DNA of 64,000 nt from Fictibacillus solisalsi (GCF_900103485.1 NZ_FNHW01000001.1:779418-843417), one strand, 5' to 3'; counted from the first letter of the stretch, positions 1-9,697 are shown. Numbers and translations are program-made. The notes: a model not told the origin generated them from the letters alone.

Positions 1-2
1 TA

Positions 3-98
3 ATTTTTCTTAACTGTTATAAATTATTAGGAGTTTATGAGGAGTTAAAACAACAGGGGTTGATTTTTAACGATAATTTGTTCAGGGTCATGGTTTGA
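3..98 (+). CDS. C-terminal end of an unidentified protein (5' part outside window)
   Basis: An open frame enters from the left edge and ends at the TGA at 96-98, giving about 31 residues with ordinary composition (…YKLLGVYEELKQQ…). No family can be assigned from so little. It lies on the same strand as the deacetylase gene that follows and could be the last part of another glycan-cluster gene. Bases 99-213 show no gene. Confidence 0.35.
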   Translation: MFLNCYKLLGVYEELKQQGLIFNDNLFRVMV

Positions 99-213
99 TC
101 TCTACTTACTAAAATGCAATTTGTAATGGATAATCGTGGTTTTTGCCTATACATCCCCGTGGTTGGTGAATAGATTAAACTAATACGACGTATTTAGGTT
201 TCGGGGGTGTGCG

Positions 214-897
214 ATGCTTAACGCTGGGAATGAACGGATATTAATCATAGCGCCTCACTCTGATGATGAGGTATTGGGCTGTGGAGGATTGATTGAAAGA
301 GCATGCGGGTTAGGAAATCAAGTGAAAGTTGTCATTGCAGCATTAGGAGACACAACATTCATTCATTCTGGAATGAAAGTGACGGCTGATATTAGAAAAA
401 AGGAATTGTCCGATGCCTTATCATTACTAGGTTGTGGGGATTATGAAGTAATGTTTGAAGACAAAGAAGGGATTTTGGACACCATTCCGCAAAAACAATT
501 AGTATCAAAAATTGATGACATCTTGATCAGGTTTAAACCCTCAATGGTTTTCATCCCCTATCCAAGTTTTCATCAGGATCATAAGGCGCTTTTTCATGCC
601 TGCATGGCCAGCTTAAGGCCGCAGCCGAATCAAAATTATAAGTTAATTGCTATGTATGAATACCCTTTAATCGTCTGGCAGTATCCTCGAATTAACAATG
701 CCGGTGAACTTTACTTGGATCTTAGGGAAAAAATAGAAATGAAGGTAGAAGCAATGAAGTTGCATGTTTCCCAAATCCGTGAGTCCCAACATCTTATTTC
801 ACCAGAAAGCATAAAGAAATGGGCAGAAAAAAGAGGGATGGAGATCGGGTGCCAATATGCTGAGAAGTATTATATTTTACGTGCACAGCTTTTCTAG
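214..897 (+). CDS. PIG-L family deacetylase
   Basis: A 227-residue protein of the LmbE/PIG-L zinc-dependent deacetylase family, which removes acetyl groups from N-acetylglucosamine in small molecules or glycans. The metal-binding motif PHSDDE is at residues 14-19 and the second metal-site motif HQDH at 120-123. There is no signal peptide, so it should act in the cytoplasm. The ATG follows a G-rich site (gggggtg). It opens a run of sugar genes, so the likely substrate is a sugar nucleotide or lipid-linked glycan; that is inferred from context only. Confidence 0.85.
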   Translation: MLNAGNERILIIAPHSDDEVLGCGGLIERACGLGNQVKVVIAALGDTTFIHSGMKVTADIRKKELSDALSLLGCGDYEVMFEDKEGILDTIPQKQLVSKIDDILIRFKPSMVFIPYPSFHQDHKALFHACMASLRPQPNQNYKLIAMYEYPLIVWQYPRINNAGELYLDLREKIEMKVEAMKLHVSQIRESQHLISPESIKKWAEKRGMEIGCQYAEKYYILRAQLF

Positions 898-936
898 CAT
901 CATGCAAGGATTAAAAGAGTCATTAAGGAGGGGCTT

Positions 937-1557
937 TTGCTGAATAACTATTCAATAAGACCCAAAAGCAGAAATTTTGGTTTCGACAGGGGAAAACCTA
1001 TTGATCGATTTTACATCGAGAGATTTTTAGAAAATAACCGTAGAGAGATACAAGGACATGTTCTTGAAATAGGAGATAACTTTTATACAAGGACCTATGG
1101 AGATAATGTTACAAAAAGCGATGTGCTGAACCTCATCTCTTCACCTGAAGCAACGATTGTTGGTGACTTGGCAACAGGAGAAAATATTCCCCAAGGTGTT
1201 TTTGATTGTATTATTCTTACCCAGGTCATACATGTCATTTATGATATTAAAATGGCATTAAAGCATACATTCAACGCGTTAAAACCAGGGGGAACATTGC
1301 TGTTAACGACTTCTGGTTTAAGCGCTAGCTGCCGAACAGATTTTCATGGAGACTATTGGAGACTTACTGATACTTCATTAAGAATGCTGTTGAATGAACT
1401 TGTTGATGAAGAAAGGATAGAAATTGATGTATTTGGCAATGTAGCTGTAGCAAAAGCATTTCTTGACGGTTTGGCAATTCATGAAATCCCTGAAGCCATT
1501 TTAGGCATTAAGGATGACCATTATCAGGTGATTCTAACCGCAAAAGTTAAAAAATAA
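937..1557 (+). CDS. class I SAM-dependent methyltransferase (type 11 domain)
   Basis: A 206-residue protein with a methyltransferase fold. A degenerate SAM-binding strand (HVLEIGDNFYT, 41-51) lacks the usual GxGxG loop. It is followed by DCIILTQVIHVIYD (90-103) and KPGGTLLLTT (116-125), the late strands of the Methyltransf_11 family. Translation appears to start at a TTG at 937, preceded by AAGGAGGGG. It is 39 bp downstream of the deacetylase and probably co-transcribed. A role in O- or N-methylation of a surface sugar is inferred from the neighbours. Confidence 0.75.
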   Translation: MLNNYSIRPKSRNFGFDRGKPIDRFYIERFLENNRREIQGHVLEIGDNFYTRTYGDNVTKSDVLNLISSPEATIVGDLATGENIPQGVFDCIILTQVIHVIYDIKMALKHTFNALKPGGTLLLTTSGLSASCRTDFHGDYWRLTDTSLRMLLNELVDEERIEIDVFGNVAVAKAFLDGLAIHEIPEAILGIKDDHYQVILTAKVKK

Positions 1558-1699
1558 CGATGATAAGAGCAGATAAGAATTGCTCTTTTTTTTATTGATA
1601 CAAACATCAGTACAATCAGGAAGGGATAAAGTGCATATAAAATAACAAGGAATATTTTCATTTACAGGATATTATAAATTTTAGGAGGTGTTTAAGTAG

Positions 1700-2491
1700 T
1701 TGGATAAAGAAGTGACCGTTTTAATACCTTCATTTAATTCAGGAATCTATTTAAGAGAAGCGTTGGAAAGTGTATTTAATCAAACGTACCCCTTTTGGAA
1801 AATTATTGTAGTGGATGACGCATCAACAGATGAAAGTTTGTCCCATGCTGCGGATCTATTGGAAGATCAAAGAATTACACTTATCCGGAATAAAAAAAAC
1901 GCAGGCCAATCGGTGTCACAAAACAGGGGGCTTGCAAAAATAAATACAGAATTCTTTTTGCAATTAGACGCTGATGACTGGCTTCCGGAAAACACATTGG
2001 ATGTATTAATGCATACAGCAAGGAATTTATCTGAAGAAGTAGCATTGATCGTTGGCGATGTTATGGAAGTGACTGAAATCAAAAATAAAAAAAAGTACAG
2101 ATATGTTTCTAATCAATGGGACAATACCAAGCAGGAAAAATATGAGCTGTTGCTTTCTAATTATATTCCCTGGCCAAAGTTTTACCGGACAGCATTAATA
2201 AAGAAGATGGGTGGATGGGCAACCGATGACCCGTTTAATGGCAGGCATGCAGAAGATCTCCGTATGTTTTTACGGCTCATCGGAGAATACCGCTTCTACT
2301 ATATACCGCAGACTATATTAAATTATAGAATACATGCCACAAATTCCACCCATCAAAAAGACGTATACAAAGAGGCTGTAGAGTGGATCGTTCGCGATGC
2401 TCTTCACCGGTGGGGAAATGAATATGAACCAGTATTTAAGACAATCAGGGGTGGTTGGAGAGTAGTTAAAAAGTTAAAGCGGATTGAATAG
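1700..2491 (+). CDS. family 2 glycosyltransferase
   Basis: A 263-residue GT-A glycosyltransferase. It has the N-terminal nucleotide-sugar strand VTVLIPSFNSG (5-15), VVDDAST (37-43) and the metal-binding motif DADD (90-93). The start is a TTG at 1700 behind GGAGGTG. It is a close paralogue of the next gene and of the gene at 9734, sharing the ESVxxQTY and VDDASTD blocks. It should transfer a sugar from a nucleotide donor in the cytoplasm; donor and acceptor are unknown. Confidence 0.85.
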   Translation: MDKEVTVLIPSFNSGIYLREALESVFNQTYPFWKIIVVDDASTDESLSHAADLLEDQRITLIRNKKNAGQSVSQNRGLAKINTEFFLQLDADDWLPENTLDVLMHTARNLSEEVALIVGDVMEVTEIKNKKKYRYVSNQWDNTKQEKYELLLSNYIPWPKFYRTALIKKMGGWATDDPFNGRHAEDLRMFLRLIGEYRFYYIPQTILNYRIHATNSTHQKDVYKEAVEWIVRDALHRWGNEYEPVFKTIRGGWRVVKKLKRIE

Positions 2492-2506
2492 GAAGGGGCG
2501 GTGAAC

Positions 2507-3316
2507 ATGGACGAAAAAGTAACGGTCTTAATCCCCTCGTATAACCCTGGCAAGTATTTAAGAAATGCAGTAGAGAGTGTATTGAACCAGACATATCACG
2601 GCTGGAAAATGGTCATCGTGGACGATGCTTCGACGGATGACAGTTTATCAACGATACAAGATTATCTATCTGACCCCCGTATATTCCTTTTAAAAAACAA
2701 ACAAAATTTAGGACAGTCCAAAACTCAAAACGCTGGTTTAGAGCAAATAGATACTCCTTTTACTATGATGCTGGACAGTGATGACTGGTTTTTTCCTGAC
2801 ACACTTGAAATTCTGATGAATGAGGCAAAAAGTCTATCCGATGAGGTAGCTTTGATCTGCGGTAAAAAGACCATCATCATTGAAAATATGGAAGGTGAAG
2901 TGGTATATAAGATTCTGGATATAAAGGGTCGTTCATTTGACGATCCCTATGAATTTTTGCTGGAAAATTTCATTCCGTATCCCCGTTTTTACCGGACATC
3001 TGCACTTAAAAAAGTAGGAGGGTGGCCAACGGATGATCCATACGAGGGACGTTATCTGGAGGACCGTCGCATGGATGTTCTATTGATCAAAGACTATAAA
3101 ATTAAATGGATTGATAAGATGCTCTATAATTATAGAAAACATATCAACAATGTGACAGTTAATAAGAAAGCGATTTTAAATGAAATGATTAAATGGAATA
3201 TTCATTATGCGCTGAATAAATGGGGGAATAAGTTTGAGCCTCAGTTTTCAATAAATAAAAACGGCTGGGTTGAATTAAGCTCACTTCTACCCAAAAAATT
3301 GGACACTGATTCCTAA
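2507..3316 (+). CDS. family 2 glycosyltransferase
   Basis: A 269-residue GT-A glycosyltransferase and paralogue of the preceding gene. It has VTVLIPSYNPG near residue 5, VDDASTDDSL near 38 and the DSDD metal site at 90-93, with no membrane segment. The ATG at 2507 is preferred over the in-frame GTG at 2501 because the GGAAGGGG site lies 8 bases before the ATG. Only 15 bp separate it from the previous gene, so they form an operon that ends at the hairpin near 3321-3374. Confidence 0.85.
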   Translation: MDEKVTVLIPSYNPGKYLRNAVESVLNQTYHGWKMVIVDDASTDDSLSTIQDYLSDPRIFLLKNKQNLGQSKTQNAGLEQIDTPFTMMLDSDDWFFPDTLEILMNEAKSLSDEVALICGKKTIIIENMEGEVVYKILDIKGRSFDDPYEFLLENFIPYPRFYRTSALKKVGGWPTDDPYEGRYLEDRRMDVLLIKDYKIKWIDKMLYNYRKHINNVTVNKKAILNEMIKWNIHYALNKWGNKFEPQFSINKNGWVELSSLLPKKLDTDS

Positions 3317-3320
3317 AAAA

Positions 3321-3374
3321 AGACTGTCTCAAGAGGCTCGTTTGAAAACGATCTGAATGAGACAGCCTTCTGTT
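3321..3374 (+). terminator. stem-loop terminator after the glycosyltransferase pair
   Basis: CTGTCTCA at 3324-3331 pairs with TGAGACAG at 3358-3365. The loop is long and the T-tract is interrupted. It sits between convergent genes. Confidence 0.55.
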
Positions 3375-3413
3375 TATTTAGTGAGTTGTTTTCGAATTCA
3401 TGCCTTAATTCAT

Positions 3414-4370
3414 TTAATTGGGAAATGAGGAAAGATAAACATTTATTGTTTTTCGTAATCCTTCCGCCAGGCTTACCTCAGGTTCCCAATCAAGTATTTT
3501 TTTTGCCTTGTCAATGTTTGGCCGTCTTTGTTTGGGGTCATCTATGGGCAGAGGCAGAAATACAATATCACTGGGTGAATTGGTCAGTTCCTTAATTAAT
3601 TCAGCCAGATTTAAAACGGTAATCTCATTCGGATTGCCTATATTTATAATTTCACCATTTGCGGCATCATTTTCCATCATTAACCTAATGGCACGGATGG
3701 TGTCATCTACATAGCAAAATGACCTTGACTGTGAGCCGTCTCCATAGACCGTAATTTCCTCTCCCTTTAAAGCCTGATTTACAAAGTTAGAGATTACACG
3801 GCCATCGTCATTTCTCAAACCGGCAGAATACGTGTTAAATATCCGGGCAACCTTAATCTTCACCCCGAAGAGTCTGTGGTATAAATAGCAGAACACTTCT
3901 CCAAGCCGTTTTCCTTCATCATAGCAGGCCCTCGGTCCCCAGGTATTAACATTGCCCCTGTAATCTTCAATCTGAGGATGGATTTCTGGGTCCCCATAAA
4001 CTTCACTTGTACTTAAAAACACCATTTTGGCATTGTGAATTTTACTCAGTTCTAACATGTTTTTTGTTCCAAGGGTATTGATTTCTATGGTTTCAAAAGG
4101 GAATTTTTGATAGTATTTGGGGGATGCGGGAGAAGCGAGGTGATAAATTTGGTCTATGTCTGTTATTTCCTTTAGTTGAAAGAGGTTTTCTGAGCAAACA
4201 TCATGTTTTATAAAGCTGAAGTTGGGATGAACATTTAACTTATCAATATTTTGCATCCTGCCTGTAGAAAGATTATCAATTCCTAAAATGCAGCAGCCTT
4301 CAGATAAAAGTGTTTCTGCCAGCTGGTATCCCAAGAAACCTGCTACCCCGGTAATTATTATTTTCTCCAA
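3414..4370 (-). CDS. UDP-glucuronate decarboxylase (UDP-xylose synthase type)
   Basis: A 318-residue short-chain dehydrogenase/epimerase. It has the NAD-binding GVAGFLG at 8-14, the STSEVYGDPE block at 120-129, and Y150/K154 in RACYDEGKR. The SEVYGDPE…HPQ…GPRACYDEGKR pattern is typical of UDP-glucuronate decarboxylase, which makes UDP-xylose. The gene for UDP-glucuronate formation lies immediately upstream on the same strand, which supports this. The start is a TTG at 4370 behind AGGTGATG. A related 4,6-dehydratase or epimerase activity is less likely. Confidence 0.85.
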   Translation of the reverse strand: MEKIIITGVAGFLGYQLAETLLSEGCCILGIDNLSTGRMQNIDKLNVHPNFSFIKHDVCSENLFQLKEITDIDQIYHLASPASPKYYQKFPFETIEINTLGTKNMLELSKIHNAKMVFLSTSEVYGDPEIHPQIEDYRGNVNTWGPRACYDEGKRLGEVFCYLYHRLFGVKIKVARIFNTYSAGLRNDDGRVISNFVNQALKGEEITVYGDGSQSRSFCYVDDTIRAIRLMMENDAANGEIINIGNPNEITVLNLAELIKELTNSPSDIVFLPLPIDDPKQRRPNIDKAKKILDWEPEVSLAEGLRKTINVYLSSFPN

Positions 4371-4391
4371 TGCACATCACCTCACATGTGA

Positions 4392-5681
4392 TTATTCGCA
4401 GCCTATTCCTTCATAAATATAGCCAATAGATTTCATCTCAGCTGCATCGAGCATGTTTCTCCCGTCAAAAACAATAGGGGATTTCATTTTATTTTTTAGA
4501 TCAGGCCAATCAATCTTTTTATAATGAGGCCAGTCCGTACAGATTAAGATAGCATCTGCATTTATCATAGCTTCTTCTGCAGAAGCTTTTTGAAAAACCT
4601 TATCCATTAGATCGCCAGGGAGTTTGGCAACGGGATCGTGGATTTCTACCATTGCTCCTTCGCTTATTAAGTCTTTTATGATTTTCAAGGAGGGCGACTG
4701 CCTTATATCATCTGTTTGAGCCTTAAAGGAAAGCCCCAATACAGCAATTTTTTTTGCTGACAAACTGATTAATCTTGTTTTTATTTTCTTTAAGAGATAG
4801 CCCGGCTGATTCTCGTTAACTGCATGAACCTTCTCCAGAATCGAAAGATCTACATTGTTTTTCTTTGCAGTATCGATTAAGGCCAGCACATCTTTTGGAA
4901 AACAAGATCCGCCATAGCCTATTCCAGCATCTAAAAATAATGGACCAATTCTTATATCTAATCCAACCCCTTTAGCGACATCCTGCACATTAATATGCAA
5001 TTTGTCACAAAGTATGGCTATTTCGTTAATGAATGAAATTTTAGTGGCCAAAAATGAATTAGCCGTATATTTAATTAATTCTGCAGCGCTTGGTGAAGTC
5101 ACTATAAATGGTGCCTTTATTCCCTTATATAGCTCTTGAAGGAGTGCGGTTGCTTGATCATTTTCACTTCCAAGAATGATTCGGTCTGGATAAAGGGCAT
5201 CATGTAAAGCACTGCCTTCTCTTAAAAACTCTGGATTGGATAATACGTCAAAAGAGACAGGATCTTTCTTTGTATATTCGATCCACCCCTTTACTTGTTT
5301 AGAAGTTCCCGCAGGTACCGTGCTTTTGATGACGATTATTTTGTATTCATACAGGTTTGAACCAATGAATTCAGAAGCTTCTCGTAAAAAATCCAAATTG
5401 GCGCTTCCATCTTGATTTTGCGGAGTACCGACACAGATGAAAATAAGGGGATTATCTTTTATAGCTTTTTGATGATCCATTTCAAAGGTAATGTTTCCAG
5501 AAGCTATGTGCTTAGTAAGCAGCGTGTCTAAACCGGGTTCGTAAAAAAATAGAATGCCTTTCTGCAAATCATTAATTTTCTTTTGATCAACATCTATCAC
5601 TGTTACCGAATGTCCCAATTCAGCAAATATTAAACCGGTAGTTGTTCCTACATAACCTGCCCCGATGATTAAAACATTCAA
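4392..5681 (-). CDS. ugd: UDP-glucose 6-dehydrogenase
   Basis: A 429-residue cytoplasmic enzyme that oxidises UDP-glucose to UDP-glucuronate with NAD. The Rossmann motif GAGYVG is at residues 8-12 and the catalytic cysteine is C260 in GGSCFPKD. FICVGTP (81-87) and SNPEFLREGSA (148-158) are also typical of the family. The start is a TTG at 5681 behind GGGGGTG. It lies 21 bp before the decarboxylase gene, so the two steps from UDP-glucose to UDP-xylose are likely co-expressed. It resembles B. subtilis TuaD. Confidence 0.92.
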   Translation of the reverse strand: MNVLIIGAGYVGTTTGLIFAELGHSVTVIDVDQKKINDLQKGILFFYEPGLDTLLTKHIASGNITFEMDHQKAIKDNPLIFICVGTPQNQDGSANLDFLREASEFIGSNLYEYKIIVIKSTVPAGTSKQVKGWIEYTKKDPVSFDVLSNPEFLREGSALHDALYPDRIILGSENDQATALLQELYKGIKAPFIVTSPSAAELIKYTANSFLATKISFINEIAILCDKLHINVQDVAKGVGLDIRIGPLFLDAGIGYGGSCFPKDVLALIDTAKKNNVDLSILEKVHAVNENQPGYLLKKIKTRLISLSAKKIAVLGLSFKAQTDDIRQSPSLKIIKDLISEGAMVEIHDPVAKLPGDLMDKVFQKASAEEAMINADAILICTDWPHYKKIDWPDLKNKMKSPIVFDGRNMLDAAEMKSIGYIYEGIGCE

Positions 5682-5786
5682 TAAAACACCCCCGTTAATT
5701 TTAACTATTATAAAATATGAATTTACCCTATAAAAGGAAACGGCTATAGCTAAAATTAAACGCGGCTCCTGCTTTCAACCTTTTAA

Positions 5787-6788
5787 TTAGTTTTTATATT
5801 TTTGAAAGGTACGCCGGTTTTCACTAAAGGGATTGATAATTTCAGATTGTGCTAAATGATTATTTTTATAAATAGTGCGTATTTGATCACTAATCAACCT
5901 GCCGTTATCAAAGTAATGATAACTCCATGGAATGTTTAATAATTCCAGGTGGCCATGATGCTTTAACAATCTTTGATAGTCATCCAGGATGTTAATAGCG
6001 TGGGTGGTTGTTTCGTTGTTTATTAAATACAGGGTGTCAGGTATAAACTCCAGCCCAGAAAAATGAAAAAATCGTAAAGGGTGGTTATTTACATGATAGG
6101 TGCCGTTTTTTTGTGTAATATTTCTTTCAAATAGATTCCAATTCGCTACATTGTATCCGGGGTGTTTTACATTCATGACTTTATCAAAAAAAACAGGGAC
6201 AAGTTCCATCCACTTTTGTTCATTGTATAACCCTCTTGGAGGATCGGTATAACAGTAGTGGTCCAACCGGTAGCAGAACCAATCCAAAAATTCCAAAGAC
6301 TCGTTGGATCGTTTAAGTGCAATTAAACCTGTATTAAAATTTCCGGTGTATAAGAGTGCTAATTCCGAAGATAAATAGGCTGGGTTTGTTACGGGATTTA
6401 GAATGTGTGGTGTTAAAACAATCGAATGTAAGCGCAAGGCATCCTTAATCTCTGTGAAAGGTCCAAAAACCAGGGTATCTCCATCCAGGTAAACGACATG
6501 TTGTTCATTTGGATACTTTTGAAAAATATACCGAAAAAGCTGCCCTTTGCTGAACCCTGCTGTTTCATATTGACTATATTTAAATATGGTTTGTTCAAAA
6601 TGAAGGTATCCCATATCCTTCGCCAAAACGATTTCATCAAACAGGTCTAATCCATCTACAGAAACAGGAAGGTGTTTTTCGATAAGACAGACGACCATTT
6701 TTGATTCTGGATGATGCTTTCTAATGGATTGTGCCAATGCCTTGGCCATTGCAAGGTGGTTCATGCAAACAGAAGTACAGAAAATCAA
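5787..6788 (-). CDS. glycosyltransferase-like protein with DxD motif (paralogue of next gene)
   Basis: A 333-residue protein beginning MIFCTSVCMNHLAMAKALA, with YLDGDTLVFG at about 100-109 giving a DxD metal site (D102, D104). The design fits a nucleotide-diphospho-sugar transferase (GT-A, perhaps GT8-like), but I cannot place it in a named family. It starts at a TTG that overlaps the stop of the upstream paralogue as TTGA, so translation is coupled. Donor sugar is unknown. Confidence 0.65.
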   Translation of the reverse strand: MIFCTSVCMNHLAMAKALAQSIRKHHPESKMVVCLIEKHLPVSVDGLDLFDEIVLAKDMGYLHFEQTIFKYSQYETAGFSKGQLFRYIFQKYPNEQHVVYLDGDTLVFGPFTEIKDALRLHSIVLTPHILNPVTNPAYLSSELALLYTGNFNTGLIALKRSNESLEFLDWFCYRLDHYCYTDPPRGLYNEQKWMELVPVFFDKVMNVKHPGYNVANWNLFERNITQKNGTYHVNNHPLRFFHFSGLEFIPDTLYLINNETTTHAINILDDYQRLLKHHGHLELLNIPWSYHYFDNGRLISDQIRTIYKNNHLAQSEIINPFSENRRTFQKYKN

Positions 6789-7801
6789 TGTTTTCTCACC
6801 TGCCTCCTGCGTTTTAACCGTTTAATGGCTTTATTGGTCAGAGAATAGGGATTTGTAGTATGTGCATCTAGTTTAGGGTTATATTTAAATACTGATCGGG
6901 ATTTATCATCTATCCGTTCACCATGATCAAAAAAATTATAACTCCATTCAAAATGGGTAGGATAGAGGTTTTCGTTTTCTTCCATTAGAGCAATGTATTG
7001 ATGTACAACTTGATATATAGACGGATTGTCTGGAAGGTTATCACGAAGATAATGTATGTTTGAAAAATGAAAAAATCGAAAAGGTTCACCGTTAGCATAA
7101 TATACGCCATCTTTCATGCTAATGCTGCGCTGGTTTATATTCCAGAATGCCACATTATAACCGTCATGTTTCAGTACATAAATTTTATCAAACAATATTA
7201 AGGCTGCTGTTAGCCATCTCTGATCGGTAAACAGTCCGTGTTCCGCATCATTAAAAGCATAGTGTTCAAGTCTTGCTGTCCACCAATCCAGCAATGCTTC
7301 TGCTTCCACTGAACGTTTAACTCCAATGTACCCACCGTTTATGATACCGACCCTCAGAATCAAAATTTCGGCATTTTCCCCCCAAATGGTGTATGTGTTT
7401 TTTGGTGGTTCATTATAATGGGGAGTCAATACAATGGAATGCGTTTTAAAGGCATCAAACACTTCATCAAAACGGGAAAACACTTGAGTATCTGAATCAA
7501 TATAACTAAAGAATTCTACATCTTTATACTTGCTGTAGACATATTTTATAAGTTGTCCTTTACAAGCACATGCCGCTTCGTATTGATTATATTTAAATAT
7601 AGTGGTTTCAAAGTTTGTAAAGCCCATGTCCTTAGCCAATACCACTTCATGAAAATCCTGGTCGTCCAATAAATGGGCAGGAAAGTTTCTTTCTAACAAA
7701 CAAATAACCAATTTACTTTCCGGCATATGCTCCTTTAGTGATTTGGCCAATATCTTTGCCTTTGCCAAATGATTTAAACAGACGGATGTACAAAAAATCA
7801 T
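6785..7801 (-). CDS. glycosyltransferase-like protein with DxD motif
   Basis: A 338-residue paralogue of the neighbour downstream. Both begin MIFCTSVC, share KDMGxxxFExTIFKYxQYE near 58-75 and have the DxD site (here YIDSDTQVFS, D102 and D104). Both end with the pattern WSYxxFDxGxxIxDxxR. The ATG at 7801 follows AAGGTGATG. It belongs to the minus-strand operon with the nucleotidylyltransferase, ugd and the decarboxylase. A tandem duplication followed by a change of acceptor is a reasonable reading. Confidence 0.65.
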   Translation of the reverse strand: MIFCTSVCLNHLAKAKILAKSLKEHMPESKLVICLLERNFPAHLLDDQDFHEVVLAKDMGFTNFETTIFKYNQYEAACACKGQLIKYVYSKYKDVEFFSYIDSDTQVFSRFDEVFDAFKTHSIVLTPHYNEPPKNTYTIWGENAEILILRVGIINGGYIGVKRSVEAEALLDWWTARLEHYAFNDAEHGLFTDQRWLTAALILFDKIYVLKHDGYNVAFWNINQRSISMKDGVYYANGEPFRFFHFSNIHYLRDNLPDNPSIYQVVHQYIALMEENENLYPTHFEWSYNFFDHGERIDDKSRSVFKYNPKLDAHTTNPYSLTNKAIKRLKRRRQVRKH

Positions 7802-7814
7802 CTTTCACATCACC

Positions 7815-8840
7815 TTACTTTGAAATTATTTTAGTGTTATCAAAAAAAAGGCATTCAATGGAAGCGCTTTCTATGTTCAGTTTATCGATTTTTGTTCCTT
7901 TTCCGAAAATACTGTGGGTAATTAGTGAAGATACATCACTTACATGAACATTTTCCAAAACTATACTGTCTTGAATCCTGCAGTTATCTATAACGGCACC
8001 CTGTGAAACAGATACATAAGGACCTATTGTCGAATTTGTCAGCACACAGTTTTTATCAATATGAACGGGCGGAATCAACTTACAGTTTTTGATGGTGGTT
8101 GAAGGATCCGCTGTCTCCACAGATCGATTCAGGGAATCCAAAACCCAGCGGTTTGCTTCAAACCATCGTTCTATTGTGCCTACATCGGAATACTCCTTAT
8201 TAGTCATTTGGTAAGAGATAGTATATTCATGATCGATTAACCACTGAATCGCGTCTGTAATTTCGTATTCTCCCCTTGAGGAGGGCTGTATATGGTTAAT
8301 GGCAGTGAGCACATTGGAGTCAAACGCATATGCTCCAATTATGGCAAGATTTGATGCTGAATTTCTTGGTTTTTCTTCCACTTTAATAATTTGATTGTTT
8401 TCTACATAGGCGATTCCAAAATCACTAGGATTAGAGACCTTTGTGATCAGTACAGCACCGTTTATTGAACTCGACAGGATCGTTTCTTTAAGGGATAAAA
8501 GCGATTCATTGATTAAGTTATCTCCCAATAAAAGAATAAATGGCTCCGTCTTCAAAAAATCTGCTGCTTGCTTCACCGCATCTCCGATTCCATTTGCTGT
8601 CGGCTGATAAATCAGTGTAATTGAAGTATTGTCGGCCGGTCGATGATCTATATACTCACAAATATCTTTTTGTGCAGGATTTAATACAATGCCAATTTCG
8701 TTAATGCCTATTTTTTTCAGGCTTTCAATACAATATTCCAGTAAGGGCTTATTAGCAACTGGGATTAAGGTTTTGGCCCTGGATAATGAAAAAGGCTGAA
8801 GTCTTGTACCTTTTCCGGCAACTAAAATTAATCCTTTCAA
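7815..8840 (-). CDS. sugar-1-phosphate nucleotidylyltransferase
   Basis: A 341-residue protein with an N-terminal nucleotidyltransferase domain: VAGKGTRLQPFS at 7-18, ANKPLLEY at 29-36, then LLGDNLI and VEEKP. The C-terminal part looks like a left-handed beta-helix (STIGPYVSVSQGAVIDNCRI). This is the layout of long glucose-1-phosphate thymidylyltransferase-like enzymes, which activate a sugar phosphate with dTTP or UTP; the exact sugar is not clear. No rmlB, rmlC or rmlD partner lies nearby, so a dTDP-rhamnose role is not supported. TTG start at 8840. It is the first gene of the minus-strand operon. Confidence 0.75.
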   Translation of the reverse strand: MKGLILVAGKGTRLQPFSLSRAKTLIPVANKPLLEYCIESLKKIGINEIGIVLNPAQKDICEYIDHRPADNTSITLIYQPTANGIGDAVKQAADFLKTEPFILLLGDNLINESLLSLKETILSSSINGAVLITKVSNPSDFGIAYVENNQIIKVEEKPRNSASNLAIIGAYAFDSNVLTAINHIQPSSRGEYEITDAIQWLIDHEYTISYQMTNKEYSDVGTIERWFEANRWVLDSLNRSVETADPSTTIKNCKLIPPVHIDKNCVLTNSTIGPYVSVSQGAVIDNCRIQDSIVLENVHVSDVSSLITHSIFGKGTKIDKLNIESASIECLFFDNTKIISK

Positions 8841-9040
8841 TAAAAAAACACCACCAGACTGACTATTAGTATTTTATCTATCATAAAAATATATGTTACA
8901 TTATGCATTTAAACTGAAAAACGTTACATAAATAGGTAATTTCTAAAGGATATAAAATCTATTTTATGCCCAACCAATTTGTAGTTTTTGGAATAATTTA
9001 AAAGAGAAAGAGGATTATTATTTGAGGTGAGAGCACATTA

Positions 9041-9697
9041 ATGTATTCGAAAGAGTTCTTTAAAAGCAAAAGAGAAGACTCATTATCATCCGCACATGGG
9101 GTTGTCCCCATCGTTATGGACTTAATCCAGCCAAAATCAGTTTTAGATGTTGGATGTGGGACGGGAACATGGTTAACCGTATTTAAGAAGAAATATAGAA
9201 TAAGAGATATTCTTGGCGTTGATGGTGATTATGTGGACAGAAGGCAGCTGGATATACCGAGGAGAAAGTTCTTCCCGTATAACTTGGAGAATCCTCTTAA
9301 TTTAGGAAGATCATTTGACTTGGTTATGTCTCTTGAAGTAGCGGAACATCTGCCTGAACATTGTGCTGAAACTTTTGTGCAATCCCTTGTGAATCATGGT
9401 TCGGTTGTATTATTTTCAGCTGCTATACCTGATCAGGGCGGTGATCACCATGTAAACGAACAGTGGCCGGATTATTGGATAGAAAAATTTAAGAAACACG
9501 ATTTCCTGGTCATTGACTGTATAAGAGATAAGGTGTGGAACAGTGATACAGTTGGATGGTGGTATGCTCAAAATATGTTTTTATTCGTAAAAAAGGCATA
9601 TTTATTTAACCACCCGGTTCTGTTGTCTCTTTATGAAGATGTAAATTCTGTATTATTAAATAAAGTACACCCCAATAACCAGTTATCGTCTTTATGA
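9041..9697 (+). CDS. class I SAM-dependent methyltransferase
   Basis: A 218-residue methyltransferase with a clear SAM site SVLDVGCGTGTWL (33-45), the acidic end of strand 2 in GVDGDYVD, and MSLEVAEHLPEH as motif III. The ATG is preceded by GAGGTGAGAG. It is divergent from the nucleotidylyltransferase and leads the plus-strand group that includes a family 2 glycosyltransferase, glf and galE. Probably methylates a sugar or lipid-linked glycan; the substrate is unknown. Confidence 0.8.
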   Translation: MYSKEFFKSKREDSLSSAHGVVPIVMDLIQPKSVLDVGCGTGTWLTVFKKKYRIRDILGVDGDYVDRRQLDIPRRKFFPYNLENPLNLGRSFDLVMSLEVAEHLPEHCAETFVQSLVNHGSVVLFSAAIPDQGGDHHVNEQWPDYWIEKFKKHDFLVIDCIRDKVWNSDTVGWWYAQNMFLFVKKAYLFNHPVLLSLYEDVNSVLLNKVHPNNQLSSL

